A DNA stretch of 45,564 nucleotides from Geosiphon pyriformis. Lineage: Eukaryota; Glomeromycota; Glomeromycetes; Archaeosporales; Geosiphonaceae. The notes beneath the pieces were generated by a model that did no database searches, was not told where the DNA came from, and was given only the letters and a program-made list of their open reading frames with translations. The stretch lies in contig JAAOMT010000029.1 of assembly GCA_016748015.1 (NCBI GenBank), positions 65,652 to 111,215 of the forward strand, written 5' to 3'. The translations under genes were made by a program, and so were the position numbers. Positions 1 through 11,475 of this stretch are shown here, one piece after another (position 1 is the stretch's first letter; each line of letters begins with the position of its first letter).

Positions 1-576
1 AAAACTTGGATTTTATGGGGAAGTGTTCTGGGTTTAGTTATCAAGGCAATTCCGCAATTTCTTGTGCAGGTACGTAAATTTGACTAACTAAAATCTTTTT
101 TCGATTTGAAATTGAAATTTAATTGGTTTCATTTTCTTTCAGATCTTGTATCGGAAAAATGTTGTAACGTGTGATATCATTCCTCTAATCACTCTAATTC
201 TCAGCGCCGTTCTTCTTCTCAGCAATATATTGCACAAAATATTTTTCTTAATCCAACAGCTGAAAAAACCAAAACATCAGAAAGTCCCAAATTTTCTTAA
301 AGACGAAGAAGAGTTCAACAATTTAAAAAATCAAAAACTTAATGCGAGTACCTTTGATCTTGAGCCTTCGGATTCCTCCACAGTTATTGCAGATCACAAA
401 TCTGGTTTGTTATCAAAACCTTCTTTGGGAAGGGGTTAAGAATTGAGCTTGATACTGTTCTTGAATACAATAAGCGGGCTGTGGAGGAGGTTGCATTTGC
501 AGAACTTGTGAAGCTCGATCATGGACAAACGTTTGCGTTGGTGGGACCTGAACTAAATTATGCGGTTTATGAGTGA
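1..576 (+). CDS. 3' part of a small membrane-protein gene, possibly PQ-loop-like, with a frame break
   Basis: Partial gene entering from the left edge. Exon 1-69 (frame 1) reads into a GTACGT donor; the next exon starts at 143 after a TTTCAG acceptor and keeps the frame. The protein shows a hydrophobic helix containing an IPQ motif, a basic YRKN turn, then a second long hydrophobic helix and a charged tail rich in K, E and N. The PQ dipeptide at the end of a helix followed by a short loop and another helix resembles PQ-loop/SWEET-like transporters, but this is a weak resemblance. The frame stops at 437-439. However, frame 1 is open from about 421 to the TGA at 574-576 and looks protein-like (charged, helical, ending in ELNYAVYE), so a one-base frameshift near 415-425 or an unrecognised splice is likely. 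A near-identical inverted copy lies at the other end of the window. Confidence 0.5.
43..422 (+). repeat. Left arm of a 380-bp inverted duplication (partner 45185-45564)
   Basis: Position 43 pairs with 45564 and 422 with 45185, colinear with no net indel. Reading both arms I count seven substitutions, about 98% identity, including two at 413-414. The arm covers the end of one exon, the intron and most of the next exon. Homology stops at an AAAACCTT string. The right arm runs to the window edge, so the true length may be greater. Confidence 0.9.
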
Positions 577-910
577 TCGATTCGCTCTTAGTGTCTCTGT
601 GGTAATATACATTGGAGAGTTTTTTTCTTATGCAAATATAATTTTTTTTAAGCGATTTAATAACGAAAATAAAGCCAGAATGGATTTTTTTTGAGTGATT
701 TAATCGCATGGCTCATAATCATGATAAAGGATATGAGTATCACTCCATAAGTAAGAGAGTTCTGCCCTTGTGTTGAGTGCAACACTTCCAATAGCCCAAG
801 TCATAAATATGAAATATACAAACCATATTGATTGATTTGTCGTTGCGTTACCGAAATCGCCAAACTAACTGTTTTCCCCTTCGCACTTCTCAACATTATG
901 TCCCCCTACT

Positions 911-1243
911 TTGGGAAAATGGCTAATTTTCGGATATTCATCGTCACACCAGATCGGCAAGATCGTGCGCGGAAATCATTTCGTTGCGGCAGCCGAAATC
1001 AAAGCGCTCAAAGAAAATCTATCCAGAATTCGAAGTCGGCAAATAAACTGTCCGGTACAAGCTCTCAAGGCTTGGCTACATTGCCATTCTGCTCAAACTT
1101 TCAATAAAAATGTGTATGAGGATCTCCAAGCAAGAGTTCCATGTCGTGTTTTGCTGTGGTTATCATATAGCCCACAACTCGACCTCATTGAGAATATTTG
1201 GGCTGTTGCGAAATACGAAAAGTATTGTAGAGAAAAAAAGTGA
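911..1243 (+). pseudogene. Tc1/mariner-like (DDE superfamily) transposase C-terminal fragment
   Basis: The open frame ends with SYSPQLDLIENIWAV, which matches the end of the DDE catalytic domain of Tc1/mariner/IS630 transposases (consensus P-x-SP-x-LNPIENxW), where D/E and N-x-W residues are typical. Upstream residues are only vaguely transposase-like. There is no N-terminal helix-turn-helix, no second catalytic Asp motif (DNAxxH) in frame, and the piece is about a third of the roughly 340-residue family length. It is a relic, not an active gene. I did not identify terminal inverted repeats. Confidence 0.5.
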
Positions 1244-2543
1244 TAGAAATAGTGACAAAAAAAAGGGTGTTTCAAGAGATTTTTATTAGTTAATAAAAAA
1301 GAATAGTAATCTTTCTAGAAAAGATAAAATTTAATAACATTTGTACCATGTCTGCCCTTATTCAAGCTTGTATAAATGCAGTACCTAATATTAATTTTTA
1401 CACATATTAAAGCATTAATGTTAAGGTATCTTTGATAAAAAGCTTCTAGATTTCTGTTTGAGAAAATCTTGTAATTTATAAAAAATGTCCGCCATTACTT
1501 CCACCGGAACTGTATATTTTAGATTAGTGTTTGGTAAGATTTTATTTATTCCCAAATATTTAAAATAATAGGCAAAAATTTTAATTGAATTTGGGTTTTA
1601 AATAATTAACAAGCTGTTTTATTTGATATAATGTTTTGTTTAATTATCACTAAAATGCAGCCTTGTTTATTGTACTTAGTTTCAAAAGCCTTCATGTGAA
1701 TCATAAAAACAAATATAATTCTTGAAAACTTTTACCATTTCTATCATATATTTTGGAATTCTTGTTCTGGTCCTAAAAACTAAATGGCAACAAACATTAA
1801 TGGTTAGGAATAAATGTTCTTTTTTTCACAATTTGGAATTTTCATAAACTAAATGCTTAAAGTTTGTCTTTATATTGCCATCATATTTATTAAACAGATA
1901 ATAACTTCAAAAATGCAGAAACCAGAAAAAAAATAGGTTTTTATTGTTAAACGAGTTGGTTAAAAACCATTATCCACTTTTTTGGCAGACACTAAATATT
2001 ATTGAGCACTTGAACTCTCTTGACAGATGTTTGTGCTGGAATGGTTATTAATCTAGTGAATTGAATACAACTAACGCAATCAATTTATAAAATGATTGAT
2101 TCGAAGATTATATTTTTCTATAATCTCTTTGTTGTTTAATATCATAACATAACTAAATAAGCCCTGCTTTCTTGAAGCCAAAAGAACAATTCCTATTATA
2201 ATTCTAACTCAAAACAAAAAAATGAATCTTTTTTGTTTGATAAGTTATGCTATAAAATTCTCTTATTCGTATAAGATTTAATTAGATACAAATTTCCCAT
2301 AATTTTCGATGCAGGACTGAATTGTAAGTTTTAATGAGAAATTCGGAGTTTTCGGTTCTCATATAAATAAGGGGCTAAAATTCTCAGCTCTAAAAAGGAG
2401 GATCGTCACTGGCTAAGCAGATTATACAGTCTAATTACTTCGACGTGTACCAACTTGAAACCTTATTAGCTGCTCATTATAAAGGAAATCCCTGATGCAT
2501 ATATTTTTCATCAATCCTAGCTCAAACTTACTGATATTCTCTC
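1244..2543. other. Noncoding, AT-rich intergenic region
   Basis: No open frame longer than about 60 codons and no motif I recognise. It contains short A/T runs only. The last 150 bases precede the Sel1-repeat gene and probably hold its promoter and 5' UTR, but I see no specific element. Confidence 0.5.
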
Positions 2544-3516
2544 ATGTCAAATAAAGAAATTACATTATTACAACCCACTCCCAACATGGAGAATTCGGTC
2601 ACTGAATATACAAAAGCAGAAGAAGAAATCTTTTCCGAAGTGTGGAGAGTTTTTAGGTTGCGCAACGATAACTGGGTTAATGATGAGTCAATCTCAAACG
2701 AAATAAAGTGTTTAATCGACAATTCAAAGACGGATGCGGAACGTATTTCTCAAATGTTTTTTCAAAAACAAGTGAACCTGGAATATGCTTGTATACTGGC
2801 GCTGTTCAATTATTATGGAATTGGAATGCCAATTTATAGGGAACAAGGATTCGAGTGGTATAAAAGGGCTGCAGAGGAGGCAAACGATTTATTGGCCCAG
2901 ATAGAATTGGGATATTGTTATACACATTCCTATGGGACTCACCTTGACTATACTAAGGCCTTTTATTGGCACAAGAAAGCGAGTGATGGTGGTAGTCCTG
3001 GGGGTCATTATTTTCTAGGGACTTGTTATGAACAAGGTATTTTGGGATTTATGTATTATCTGATCTGCTTTAGCGTTCAGACTTTCCTTACCATCAACGG
3101 GCATATATTTCAATTCTTTTATAAAACCTGTTATTCATACTATCATGATTAACAATCTACTTGTATAATCTTTCTTACCAGGAATTGGAACCGAAAAGAG
3201 GCCTGAAATGGCATTCTTTTATTATCAAAAAGCTGTAAATGAACAATATTTTGGTGCGTTGCCTTGGCTTGCATGTTGCTATGAAAGGGGTTTCGGTACA
3301 AGCAAGAATGGGGTTAAATCTTTTTATTGGGCTGATAAAGGCCGTCAGATGAAGAACATTCATGCAACAATGAGTTTGGCAAGACTCTATGAAAATGGGG
3401 TTGGGAGATGTAGAGATATTCATAAAGCAATATACTGGTACAGCAAGGGCAAGAGCAAAGATGATGACAGATATGATTCGTTATTTGCTCTCAATCTTCT
3501 TTTCAAAGTTCAATAA
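2544..3516 (+). CDS. Sel1-repeat protein
   Basis: Two exons, 2544-3036 and 3182-3516, joined through a GTATTT donor and TTACCAG acceptor; the join restores a Sel1 repeat across the intron (CYEQG|IGTEK). Product about 275 residues. The N-terminal 70 residues are polar and unrecognised. From about residue 75 there are four to five tandem Sel1-like repeats of about 36 residues, with the pattern A-x2-L-x2-CYE-x-G-x-GT and AFYWYxKA (for example LACCYERGFGTSKNG and ARLYENGVGR). Sel1 repeats form alpha-solenoids that serve as protein-protein adaptors. In Glomeromycotina such repeats are known to be abundant, often fused to protein kinase domains; no kinase domain is present here. The start at 2544 is the first ATG of the open frame; 2586 is an alternative. 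Confidence 0.85.
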
Positions 3517-5183
3517 AGTTGGGAATATGAATCTGTGTGTCATTCCTATTATGAAATTTATTATTGTGTGAAATGTTACTAGTAGATTTATTTGGGGGTG
3601 GGTATAGCAATTTTTCACAAAAATTACCCTTATATGGTTCGATATTTTATATTCTTTTACATAACATGTGTAGACCAGATGAAATTTTCTTTTGCGTTGT
3701 CTTAGTGTCCAGCTATTTCAAAAATATCCTCTGATTCGAGTATAGTAAGTGAAGAAATCATTTCGCCAAAAAATCTAGCGAATAGATTCTTACCCAAATT
3801 GCTAAAACAATTGAGAGGAATCAATATCTTTAAATTCAACATAATTTTGTAAAAAGCCGTTTACGACAAACATTCTTTTGAGTGGCGTTTAAGATAGAAA
3901 AAATTGAAGACTTTCTCATAATATATAAGGCTGCTTGATCAGAGAATTATTCCAATCCACTCTACTGCAATTAATTTCAAAGATAGCTTACAAATCTATT
4001 GTGAATTGGACTTTTGAGATATATTTTGATTTGAAAACCCGAATTTTGGCTCCAACAAAGTACATGTACGTATTTCTCTGTTTCTTATACATGTACATGT
4101 ATTTGAATAATTTTTACAATCAGATGACTTTACTCGATACGTTTTTGTTTATCACATCAGGTATAAAACTTACCCACACGTAAATTAGGTTTATTAAGTC
4201 TACTGTGTGATTTTGTGTTAAACAGATATAAATAAACCAGCTGTTAATTAGATTAAAAATTTGGGCAGGCTTAGTACATGTATATAATAGAGGGAAATTA
4301 TCAAACAAGGATATAAAAGGCTACTAAATAAATATATCTTTAAACTTTTCATTGAATTCAATTTTCATGCTAAGCCAGTATGAAAATGACTTAATTTATT
4401 GATCATCAATCACATCAAGTGTAAAATATCAGGTAAAACTTTAGCAAAATATCATTCATAACTTTTCAAGCGATAGAAATTATTCTAACTTATTAAATTC
4501 TGGATAAAATTAAAGTTAAGAAAATGTTTGCAAATAAAGTCAAGATCGGATACTTTGATTACAGCAACATGGTGCAATCAATTTAGAGCTTTCAGAAAAG
4601 ACAAGGGAAATTTGAATATTTTCAAATTTGACACCTTGAATTGATCCCAATATCAAAATCATTGCTTTTTAATTTTTGTCCTACATTACCTGTATTCGAA
4701 ATAGAGGGTTGCAAAAAGACTTTCAAAGCACAATGATTTCAGAAAAAGTTACAAAATCAAGTTCCCTGTTTTTGGAGTGTTAAATGCCCCCCTCCCCAAG
4801 TAAAATAGCTAAATCTGGAACTCATTCAAATTCATCTCATTTGACAGCACAAAATCGTCTGATTTTTTCCCCTATTTCATATGGTAGACAATACTCGGCA
4901 TATCGTATGATTTTTGGAACAATTTTTTACAAAAACGTGATGCATTATGTCTTGGCTTTTTACCCAACTCTTGCTGGAAGCTCTTATGAAAGGGTTGAAA
5001 ATTGAAAGTTTTTAAAGGAATCTTTTTATTCCACTTCTTTCTATTAAAATTCACAATTTTAAAGTCTTGAAAAGGAATTTCCTCAGTATTTATAACAAAT
5101 TTGATTATTCCAGTAAAGCAGTTCATCAATATTAACAATACCTACTTGACACTTTTTCTTGGTGAAAATATATAAAAACCCAA
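3517..5183. other. Intergenic region without recognisable genes
   Basis: Only short open frames (up to 82 codons) with poor protein character. The bases just before 5184 should hold the promoter of the desaturase gene; no clear box is seen. Confidence 0.5.
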
Positions 5184-6385
5184 ATGACATTACCACCATT
5201 TTCTTCGGGTGACTTCCACTATACAGAGCTAGAATTTAAGGATATAGTTATTGATGAAAGGCATCCATTTTATATCGGTGACTGGAAAAAAGCAATTGCC
5301 TTCATTGACGACGATTTTGCAATGGACGATCTGGACGAGCCACACTTAAAACGAGGAATAACAATTTTTAAACAACATCCAGAAATCGAGAAGCTATATG
5401 GTTATGAGCCAAAAACTCTGCCAATCACAATTTTTGCCACAATTTTTCAATTATCTGCTGCTTATACCTTTGGAAAAGTCTTCAATAATTGCGATTGGAT
5501 ATTGCTAATTTATGCGTATATCATTGGGGGCTCCACATCACAACTTTTTGGTGTTATCATTCATGAAGCAGCGCATGGGCTTGCTGCTTCAACGCAATTT
5601 CAAAACCGGATCGTCGGACTATTAGCCAATATTTCGATTCCATTTCCAATCGCCATGTTATTTCGTCGTTATCATTTAGACCATCATAGATTTACTGGTG
5701 TTGTGGGCATAGATTTGGATTTACCCTTGGAATGGGAAAAAAAATTTATAAGAGGGAACGCGTTTTTAAAGTTTCTATGGGTTACATTTTATCCGGCGAT
5801 TTGCTCATGGCGAACGGTTAAACACTTAAGATCCCCTCAATACTGGGAATATATAAATGCTGTTTTTACAGCCACAAGCAATATTATTATCTTCTTTTTA
5901 TGTGGCTCGAGGGGTTTTTTCTTTTTGTTAATTTCCTCATGGTTTGGCTATGGACTTCACCCTGCTGCAGCTCATTATATACAAGAACATTTTACTTTTG
6001 ACGATGGTCAAGAAACTTATTCATATTACGGGAATTTAAATAAGTTGTTAATGAACATAGGATATCACAATGAACATCATGACTTTACACAGGTAATATT
6101 TTGTTTCTGATTTTCCAAATATCCTCCTTTTGAAAACGAATAAAAATTGGTTGAACACTATAGATTCCTTGGTCAAGATTGCCAAAAGTTAAGGAATTAG
6201 CTCCCGACTTTTATGAAAATCTTGCTTACCATACCTCATGGTTTGCAGTACATTGGAATTTTATTACGCAAAGACAATTTGGTCCACAAAGCCGCCTCTC
6301 TCGAACCATCAGTGATCACAAAAGGGGAAGAAAAATGCTTAGAAACGTAAAACATTTTTTTAATGACGAACAATATTACAATTGA
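5184..6385 (+). CDS. DES1: Sphingolipid delta-4 desaturase (DES1/DEGS family)
   Basis: Two exons, 5184-6092 and 6164-6385, joined in phase 0 (donor CAG|GTAATA, acceptor TATAG), giving about 376 residues, near the usual length for the family. The enzyme introduces the delta-4 trans double bond into the sphingoid base of dihydroceramide and is an ER multi-pass membrane protein. The sequence shows the N-terminal lipid-desaturase region (KQHPEIEKLYGYEP), several hydrophobic segments, and three histidine boxes that bind the di-iron centre: HEAAH, HLDHH and NEHHD. The third box lies at the end of exon 1, directly before the intron, and exon 2 continues with IPWSRLPKVKELAPDFYENL, typical of DEGS proteins. 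The tail is basic and extends past the animal homologues. Its 3' end faces the TFIIS-like gene; the stop codons are only 93 bases apart. Confidence 0.93.
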
Positions 6386-6478
6386 AAAACGTCCCACATG
6401 TATGTTTGGGGTGATAAAAATCAAAAGGACTTACTATTATTATGTATAATGTGGATATTTTGTTGAAATCTTTAAACA

Positions 6479-7198
6479 TTAGGTTCTTGCTTCTGTGTCA
6501 GCGCCACTCCATACCTGCTTCCCAGCACGTGGTCCCAAAGTGATATGCGGGTCATCAGTTGATGTATCATCAAATTCAATTGGTTCTAATTCATGCACTA
6601 TGATCGCCTTATTCAGGGCCTCTTTACGGATTGCTTGATTTTGATTTCGACGCTCGGGAGTCGCCATTGCCTTAAAATCGTTGATACAAATAAAAAATTT
6701 TGAAAGAATAATAGGCTTAAAGCATTCAAACGTAATATATTACTTCAGCATCCATATTAACAAAATCAGCTTCACTTATATCACCATTTGCCACCCTTTT
6801 GCGAAGCTCAAGGTTTTTCTTCAGATTCCAAATATGGCTGCGTGTCTTATTCTTGTATTCCTGAGCAGTATTGGAGCCACAATTATAGATTTTTTCTTCG
6901 ATACACTCTGCTTTTTGGTAAAGGCGATTTTTTTCATCTTGTATTAAAAAAAAAATCATATTTTACAATGACTTTGTGCAAGATGCATATTCCAATTCAG
7001 ATAGTCAAAATTCATCATAACACTTTAATACCTTGACTAAGGTCACATCCATCTATCAAAGCTTCGTATATCAGTGCTACAACTTAAAATTGCAACAATA
7101 TTAAATGAAAAAGAATAAGCAGTAAAAGTTCCAACCAGAAAAAACCAACTTTTTTTACGAGTTTTATCCGAAACATCGACTTTATTATTTGCTGACAT
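6479..7198 (-). CDS. Short TFIIS central-domain protein without zinc ribbon
   Basis: Four exons on the minus strand: 7198-7150, 7082-7032, 6937-6744 and 6670-6479; all introns are GT-AG and phases fit, giving about 161 residues. The product aligns along nearly its whole length with the central domain (domain II) of transcription elongation factor TFIIS: a start helix ending in IDGCDLSQ, then YKNKTRSHIWNLKK, LRKRVANGDISEADFVNM, then AMATPERR...IRKEALNKA. In TFIIS this domain binds RNA polymerase II. Upstream of it there are only about 17 residues, so the LW/TFIIS N-domain is missing. Downstream the protein ends with GKQVWSGADTEART where TFIIS has its Cys4 zinc ribbon with the catalytic DE pair; no cysteines are present, and the DNA beyond runs into the antisense of the desaturase. 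It might be a degenerate TFIIS paralogue or a dedicated short factor. Confidence 0.75.
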
Positions 7199-7540
7199 TA
7201 AAAATTCACTACAGTTTTTCGCTCAGAGAAAATAAAAGGAAGCAAGTTTAAAATAGCGCGAGATATATGATTTGAAATAATTATGACGTCAGCAGTGAAG
7301 TAATGAGGTTGCTAAAATTTAGTCATTTCTGTTGATTATGCCAAAATGTTTATGGTCCAGATTTTTATTGATCTCAAACCTTTAAAGTCTGAGAAACTCG
7401 TGACGAAAAGGTTAGTGAAAAGAAAGCTTATATAACATGAAAAATTATTCTTTTTGGCAACTAATTCCAAGCGATGAAAGATTTTGCATTATTAAATATT
7501 CTCAGATGGATTGTAATATATCAAATAATAGACAATGCTA

Positions 7541-8650
7541 CTATTTCCTGCATGATCTACAGAGAGTGTCAAGGCTCCATTTCGGCATTTATACATCTCA
7601 GATCCTCCGATGTTTTGGATGTTTCCACACAAACTGCAAGTCTTGGACATATAATCTTCATTTTGGATAATAACATGAACTCCTAATTCCTAGGCCTTGC
7701 TGACCAGGCGTTGTAAAAAGCGATTATACGCCTAAAAAAGCATTTCCGGATAATCTTTTTGTTTTGCAATTCACCATGTCCGATACTTCAAAAGGAGGTA
7801 TGATTTCATTTAGCAGGTGTATAACTTTTTGCCACATCCGAAAAATCGTCTTATCGGGTCACCAGGTCATTTTATTCTTGCTTTTTGAGGAAGATGCTAA
7901 TAACATCCATTTTGGAGATGAGATCATTCATGTACTTTCAATGCGAATTATACGTCCAATAGAACGTTTGCCAATCTCGTCTACACCTTTTGCGGGAGAG
8001 TACCATGTAAAAGGTGTATGAACGCCAGGAACAATAGACTACGTGAACAGATAAACTCCCATTCATTAGTTTTGTGACAGTAACGGGCCACCTACTATTA
8101 TGCCTTTTTTTTCGAAATCAAGAGGCCACAAAACATGCTTATCATTATCCAGAATGGTGGTAGGCTTATAAAGATGTGTAGTAAGCATTGACGGATTATA
8201 GAGATAAGTGACATAAAAACGGTTCCATGTAGTTTTCGAGAAATTCTGTCATTTTTGCCGCAGATCTTTTCGAGATCAAAATGATAGAGTGTGCTGATAG
8301 ACCTTGCCGATTTGAATTACGCTTAATTCTTCTCCAGCAATCAATGCTTCATCGATTATGTTCGCAGACGCTTTGCCTTGGGTACCCTGAAGCAACATTC
8401 CAAGACATAAAACGGTTCGCATGAACTTGATTTCGCCCCATATTGCAGCTTTTTGGAGTTCTTCATGTTCATTCAAATTTATCTTTGATGGATTGAGGCT
8501 TTATCCAAGCTTGTTGTGATTAATCAATATGGGAATTTATAGCATAAAAATGGCGATATCGACTCTATTAGACAATAATATTATAAGCAAGCCCATCCAC
8601 CGCTTCAAGAACTGCTTGAGGATGATTCGGATACACCTTAATTAATAGTA
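7541..8650 (-). pseudogene. Decayed Fanzor/TnpB-like RNA-guided nuclease gene
   Basis: Read on the minus strand, coherent protein pieces follow each other in the order of TnpB/Fanzor domains, broken by stops and frameshifts. Around 8620-8550 a KVYPNHPQAVLE...LAYNI stretch resembles the N-terminal YPxxxQ...YN element. At 8038-7930, PGVHTPFTWYSPAKG and EIGKRSIGRI resemble the RuvC-I block. At about 7850-7790, a helical RMWQKVIHLLNEI stretch resembles the RxKIxxLxxE helix. At 7720-7541, FLQRLVSKA, then NEDYMSKTCSLCGN and GGSEMYKC match the C-terminal segment with the zinc finger (CxxC...C). Internal stops occur at about 7933, 7860 and 7700. The RuvC-I aspartate is replaced by valine (IVPG for IDPG), so the relic is inactive. 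No flanking guide-RNA end or target repeat was recognised. Confidence 0.68.
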
Positions 8651-8658
8651 TACGGAAA

Positions 8659-8883
8659 ATGGAAGAAAAAGAAATATTGAAAAACGTCAAAAGGCAAGTC
8701 GTCAAAGTTTATCATGGCGGGCGACCACAGTTTCCGAGACCATTCCGCGGATTATTTTTAGTTTGCACTAGAAACACGGACAATGGTAGTGGTATCAGCA
8801 TTTTGAGTAGTTCAAGAAAGAAGGGTATTTATTTTCGTGATTTTGAACCTGATAGTAAGCATCAGTATATTAACAAGGAATGA
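8659..8883 (+). other. Unrecognised 74-codon ORF next to the Fanzor relic
   Basis: An open frame with a basic first third and a protein-like stretch (HGGRPQFPRPFRGLFLVCT) but no family I recognise. It lies head-to-head with the 5' end of the decayed nuclease and may be a broken piece of a larger element or chance coding. There are no clear splice sites that would extend it. Confidence 0.2.
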
Positions 8884-9243
8884 TACCAGTCCCGGTTGAA
8901 TAATCAAATGTATTTTGAAAATGGCTTAATATGAAGCTCAAAAAAGGTTGAAAATTAATAATATGCAATTAAAATGAAAATATCTTTCTTAATTATATAA
9001 AAATATTCAAAAAAAATTGTTTTTAATAATATTTTTTTAGAATTTTGATTGTATTTTTAAATAAAAACATCTTAATATTTTAGATTTTTATTTATCACAA
9101 GTTCAATTTTTTCAGCTTTTCATGAATAATAAAATAATTTCATGTTTTAGATTTCTTTTTATTAAAATTTCATTTAGGAAAAAAAATCTCATTCAAAATA
9201 TTTTCCATTTCAATATTTCAAAATGAAAAACAACTAATTTACA

Positions 9244-10349
9244 AAAAAAAAATTTTGTATTTTCCATTTATTTAATCTAAAAAGCCAGAACTATCAATAA
9301 GATACTTTTTGTAATTTTTTAAAAATATATTAAGAATGTTAAAAAACTTTGTAGTTTAAAAAAAATTAAATCTTTCATTGGTTGTAAAGCTTGAAAATTC
9401 AAGATTCTTTGTTATATACTAATTAGCAATTTTGAAATGATCCAGAATCTTATATACATTCATATATTGGAAGACAAACAATAAAAGAAGTAAGGACTGA
9501 TTTTCCGCATTAATCTAACGAGAAAATGTTCTAAAAAGCGGCTTTTTTTTTGAGCTATTTTTGGAAGCATTTGTAAAACTTTAATGGAAAAACCTATAAG
9601 TCAATTAATATTTTCTGAATTTTCGAAGAAAGATTTGATCAAATTGAGACAGTGTGTTGCATTTTGAGAGAATATCATTTGATCCTTTTTTTAGATAATT
9701 GTACTTCCAAGGCTTACTAACTGCCTACCCAGTGTGTGGGAAATATTAACTAATCTATAGAGTTCCAAAAGGCAAAGTGTTTTTGTGTATTAAATAAGCG
9801 GTTATCTCATGGCATATTTTCATTTTCACACATTTTTCTAGACCTACCCGCTGATTATGTGTGTAATCTCAAACAACCCTGTCATTTTGTATTATCTCAA
9901 ATCTTTTCTTTATTTACATTAAAGAAATAAGGTTTGTGTTTGTTATTTAAACATTGTACATGAACTAATCTCAAATGATCATTTGTGTTCAAAACATTCC
10001 TTTTCTCTTTTAGACGCCAATTTTGGAAAATTGCAAAAATATATTGAAAGAACACTTGATCTACATTATATATTAATTATAGATTACTCACCAAAAGAAC
10101 AGAATTTCTCAAATCCCATTAAAATTTCATTTTAAAAAAATATTCATCTATTAATTTTAGATATAAAAGGAAAGATTTGAATCTTATTTCAAAAAAAGTA
10201 TAAAGATTGACAAAATTTCATGTTTTTTATCCGTTTACTCTCACCCCGAGCCGATTTTTCCTGCAAAAAATTGACCTTTACTATACTATATTACACACTA
10301 TTGTTACAGAAGATTCTCAAAATGACTTTGAGTACAATTCTCATTTGAT
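9244..10349. repeat. First copy of a 1,106-bp direct duplication, ending at a gap
   Basis: This sequence recurs at 10370-11475 with a constant offset of 1,126 bases. Every segment I compared is identical and no indel shifts the register over 1.1 kb. The first copy ends exactly at the run of Ns and the second begins exactly after it. The sequence is noncoding and AT-rich. Confidence 0.93.
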
Positions 10350-10369
10350 NNNNNNNNNNNNNNNNNNNN
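10350..10369. other. Assembly gap of 20 Ns
   Basis: Twenty consecutive Ns lie between the two identical 1,106-bp copies. The gap is most simply the join of two contigs whose overlapping ends were not merged. Confidence 0.97.
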
Positions 10370-11475
10370 AAAAAAAAATTTTGTATTTTCCATTTATTTA
10401 ATCTAAAAAGCCAGAACTATCAATAAGATACTTTTTGTAATTTTTTAAAAATATATTAAGAATGTTAAAAAACTTTGTAGTTTAAAAAAAATTAAATCTT
10501 TCATTGGTTGTAAAGCTTGAAAATTCAAGATTCTTTGTTATATACTAATTAGCAATTTTGAAATGATCCAGAATCTTATATACATTCATATATTGGAAGA
10601 CAAACAATAAAAGAAGTAAGGACTGATTTTCCGCATTAATCTAACGAGAAAATGTTCTAAAAAGCGGCTTTTTTTTTGAGCTATTTTTGGAAGCATTTGT
10701 AAAACTTTAATGGAAAAACCTATAAGTCAATTAATATTTTCTGAATTTTCGAAGAAAGATTTGATCAAATTGAGACAGTGTGTTGCATTTTGAGAGAATA
10801 TCATTTGATCCTTTTTTTAGATAATTGTACTTCCAAGGCTTACTAACTGCCTACCCAGTGTGTGGGAAATATTAACTAATCTATAGAGTTCCAAAAGGCA
10901 AAGTGTTTTTGTGTATTAAATAAGCGGTTATCTCATGGCATATTTTCATTTTCACACATTTTTCTAGACCTACCCGCTGATTATGTGTGTAATCTCAAAC
11001 AACCCTGTCATTTTGTATTATCTCAAATCTTTTCTTTATTTACATTAAAGAAATAAGGTTTGTGTTTGTTATTTAAACATTGTACATGAACTAATCTCAA
11101 ATGATCATTTGTGTTCAAAACATTCCTTTTCTCTTTTAGACGCCAATTTTGGAAAATTGCAAAAATATATTGAAAGAACACTTGATCTACATTATATATT
11201 AATTATAGATTACTCACCAAAAGAACAGAATTTCTCAAATCCCATTAAAATTTCATTTTAAAAAAATATTCATCTATTAATTTTAGATATAAAAGGAAAG
11301 ATTTGAATCTTATTTCAAAAAAAGTATAAAGATTGACAAAATTTCATGTTTTTTATCCGTTTACTCTCACCCCGAGCCGATTTTTCCTGCAAAAAATTGA
11401 CCTTTACTATACTATATTACACACTATTGTTACAGAAGATTCTCAAAATGACTTTGAGTACAATTCTCATTTGAT
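10370..11475. repeat. Second copy of the 1,106-bp direct duplication
   Basis: Colinear with 9244-10349. After 11475 the sequence continues into unique DNA (GTCGTAAAACGG...), as expected if this copy is the true continuation of the chromosome and the first is its redundant contig end. It contains no recognisable gene. Confidence 0.93.

Noticed and set aside
7764-8021. Plus-strand 85-codon ORF
   Set aside because: It is the antisense shadow of the Fanzor-like relic, which has the recognisable motifs on the minus strand.
10207-10401. ORF crossing the N gap
   Set aside because: It spans undetermined bases and the artefactual duplication; no protein character.
9244-11475. A genuine tandem duplication or long terminal repeats of a retroelement
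   Set aside because: The copies meet exactly at the N run, contain no TG...CA ends or primer-binding site, and enclose no coding sequence.
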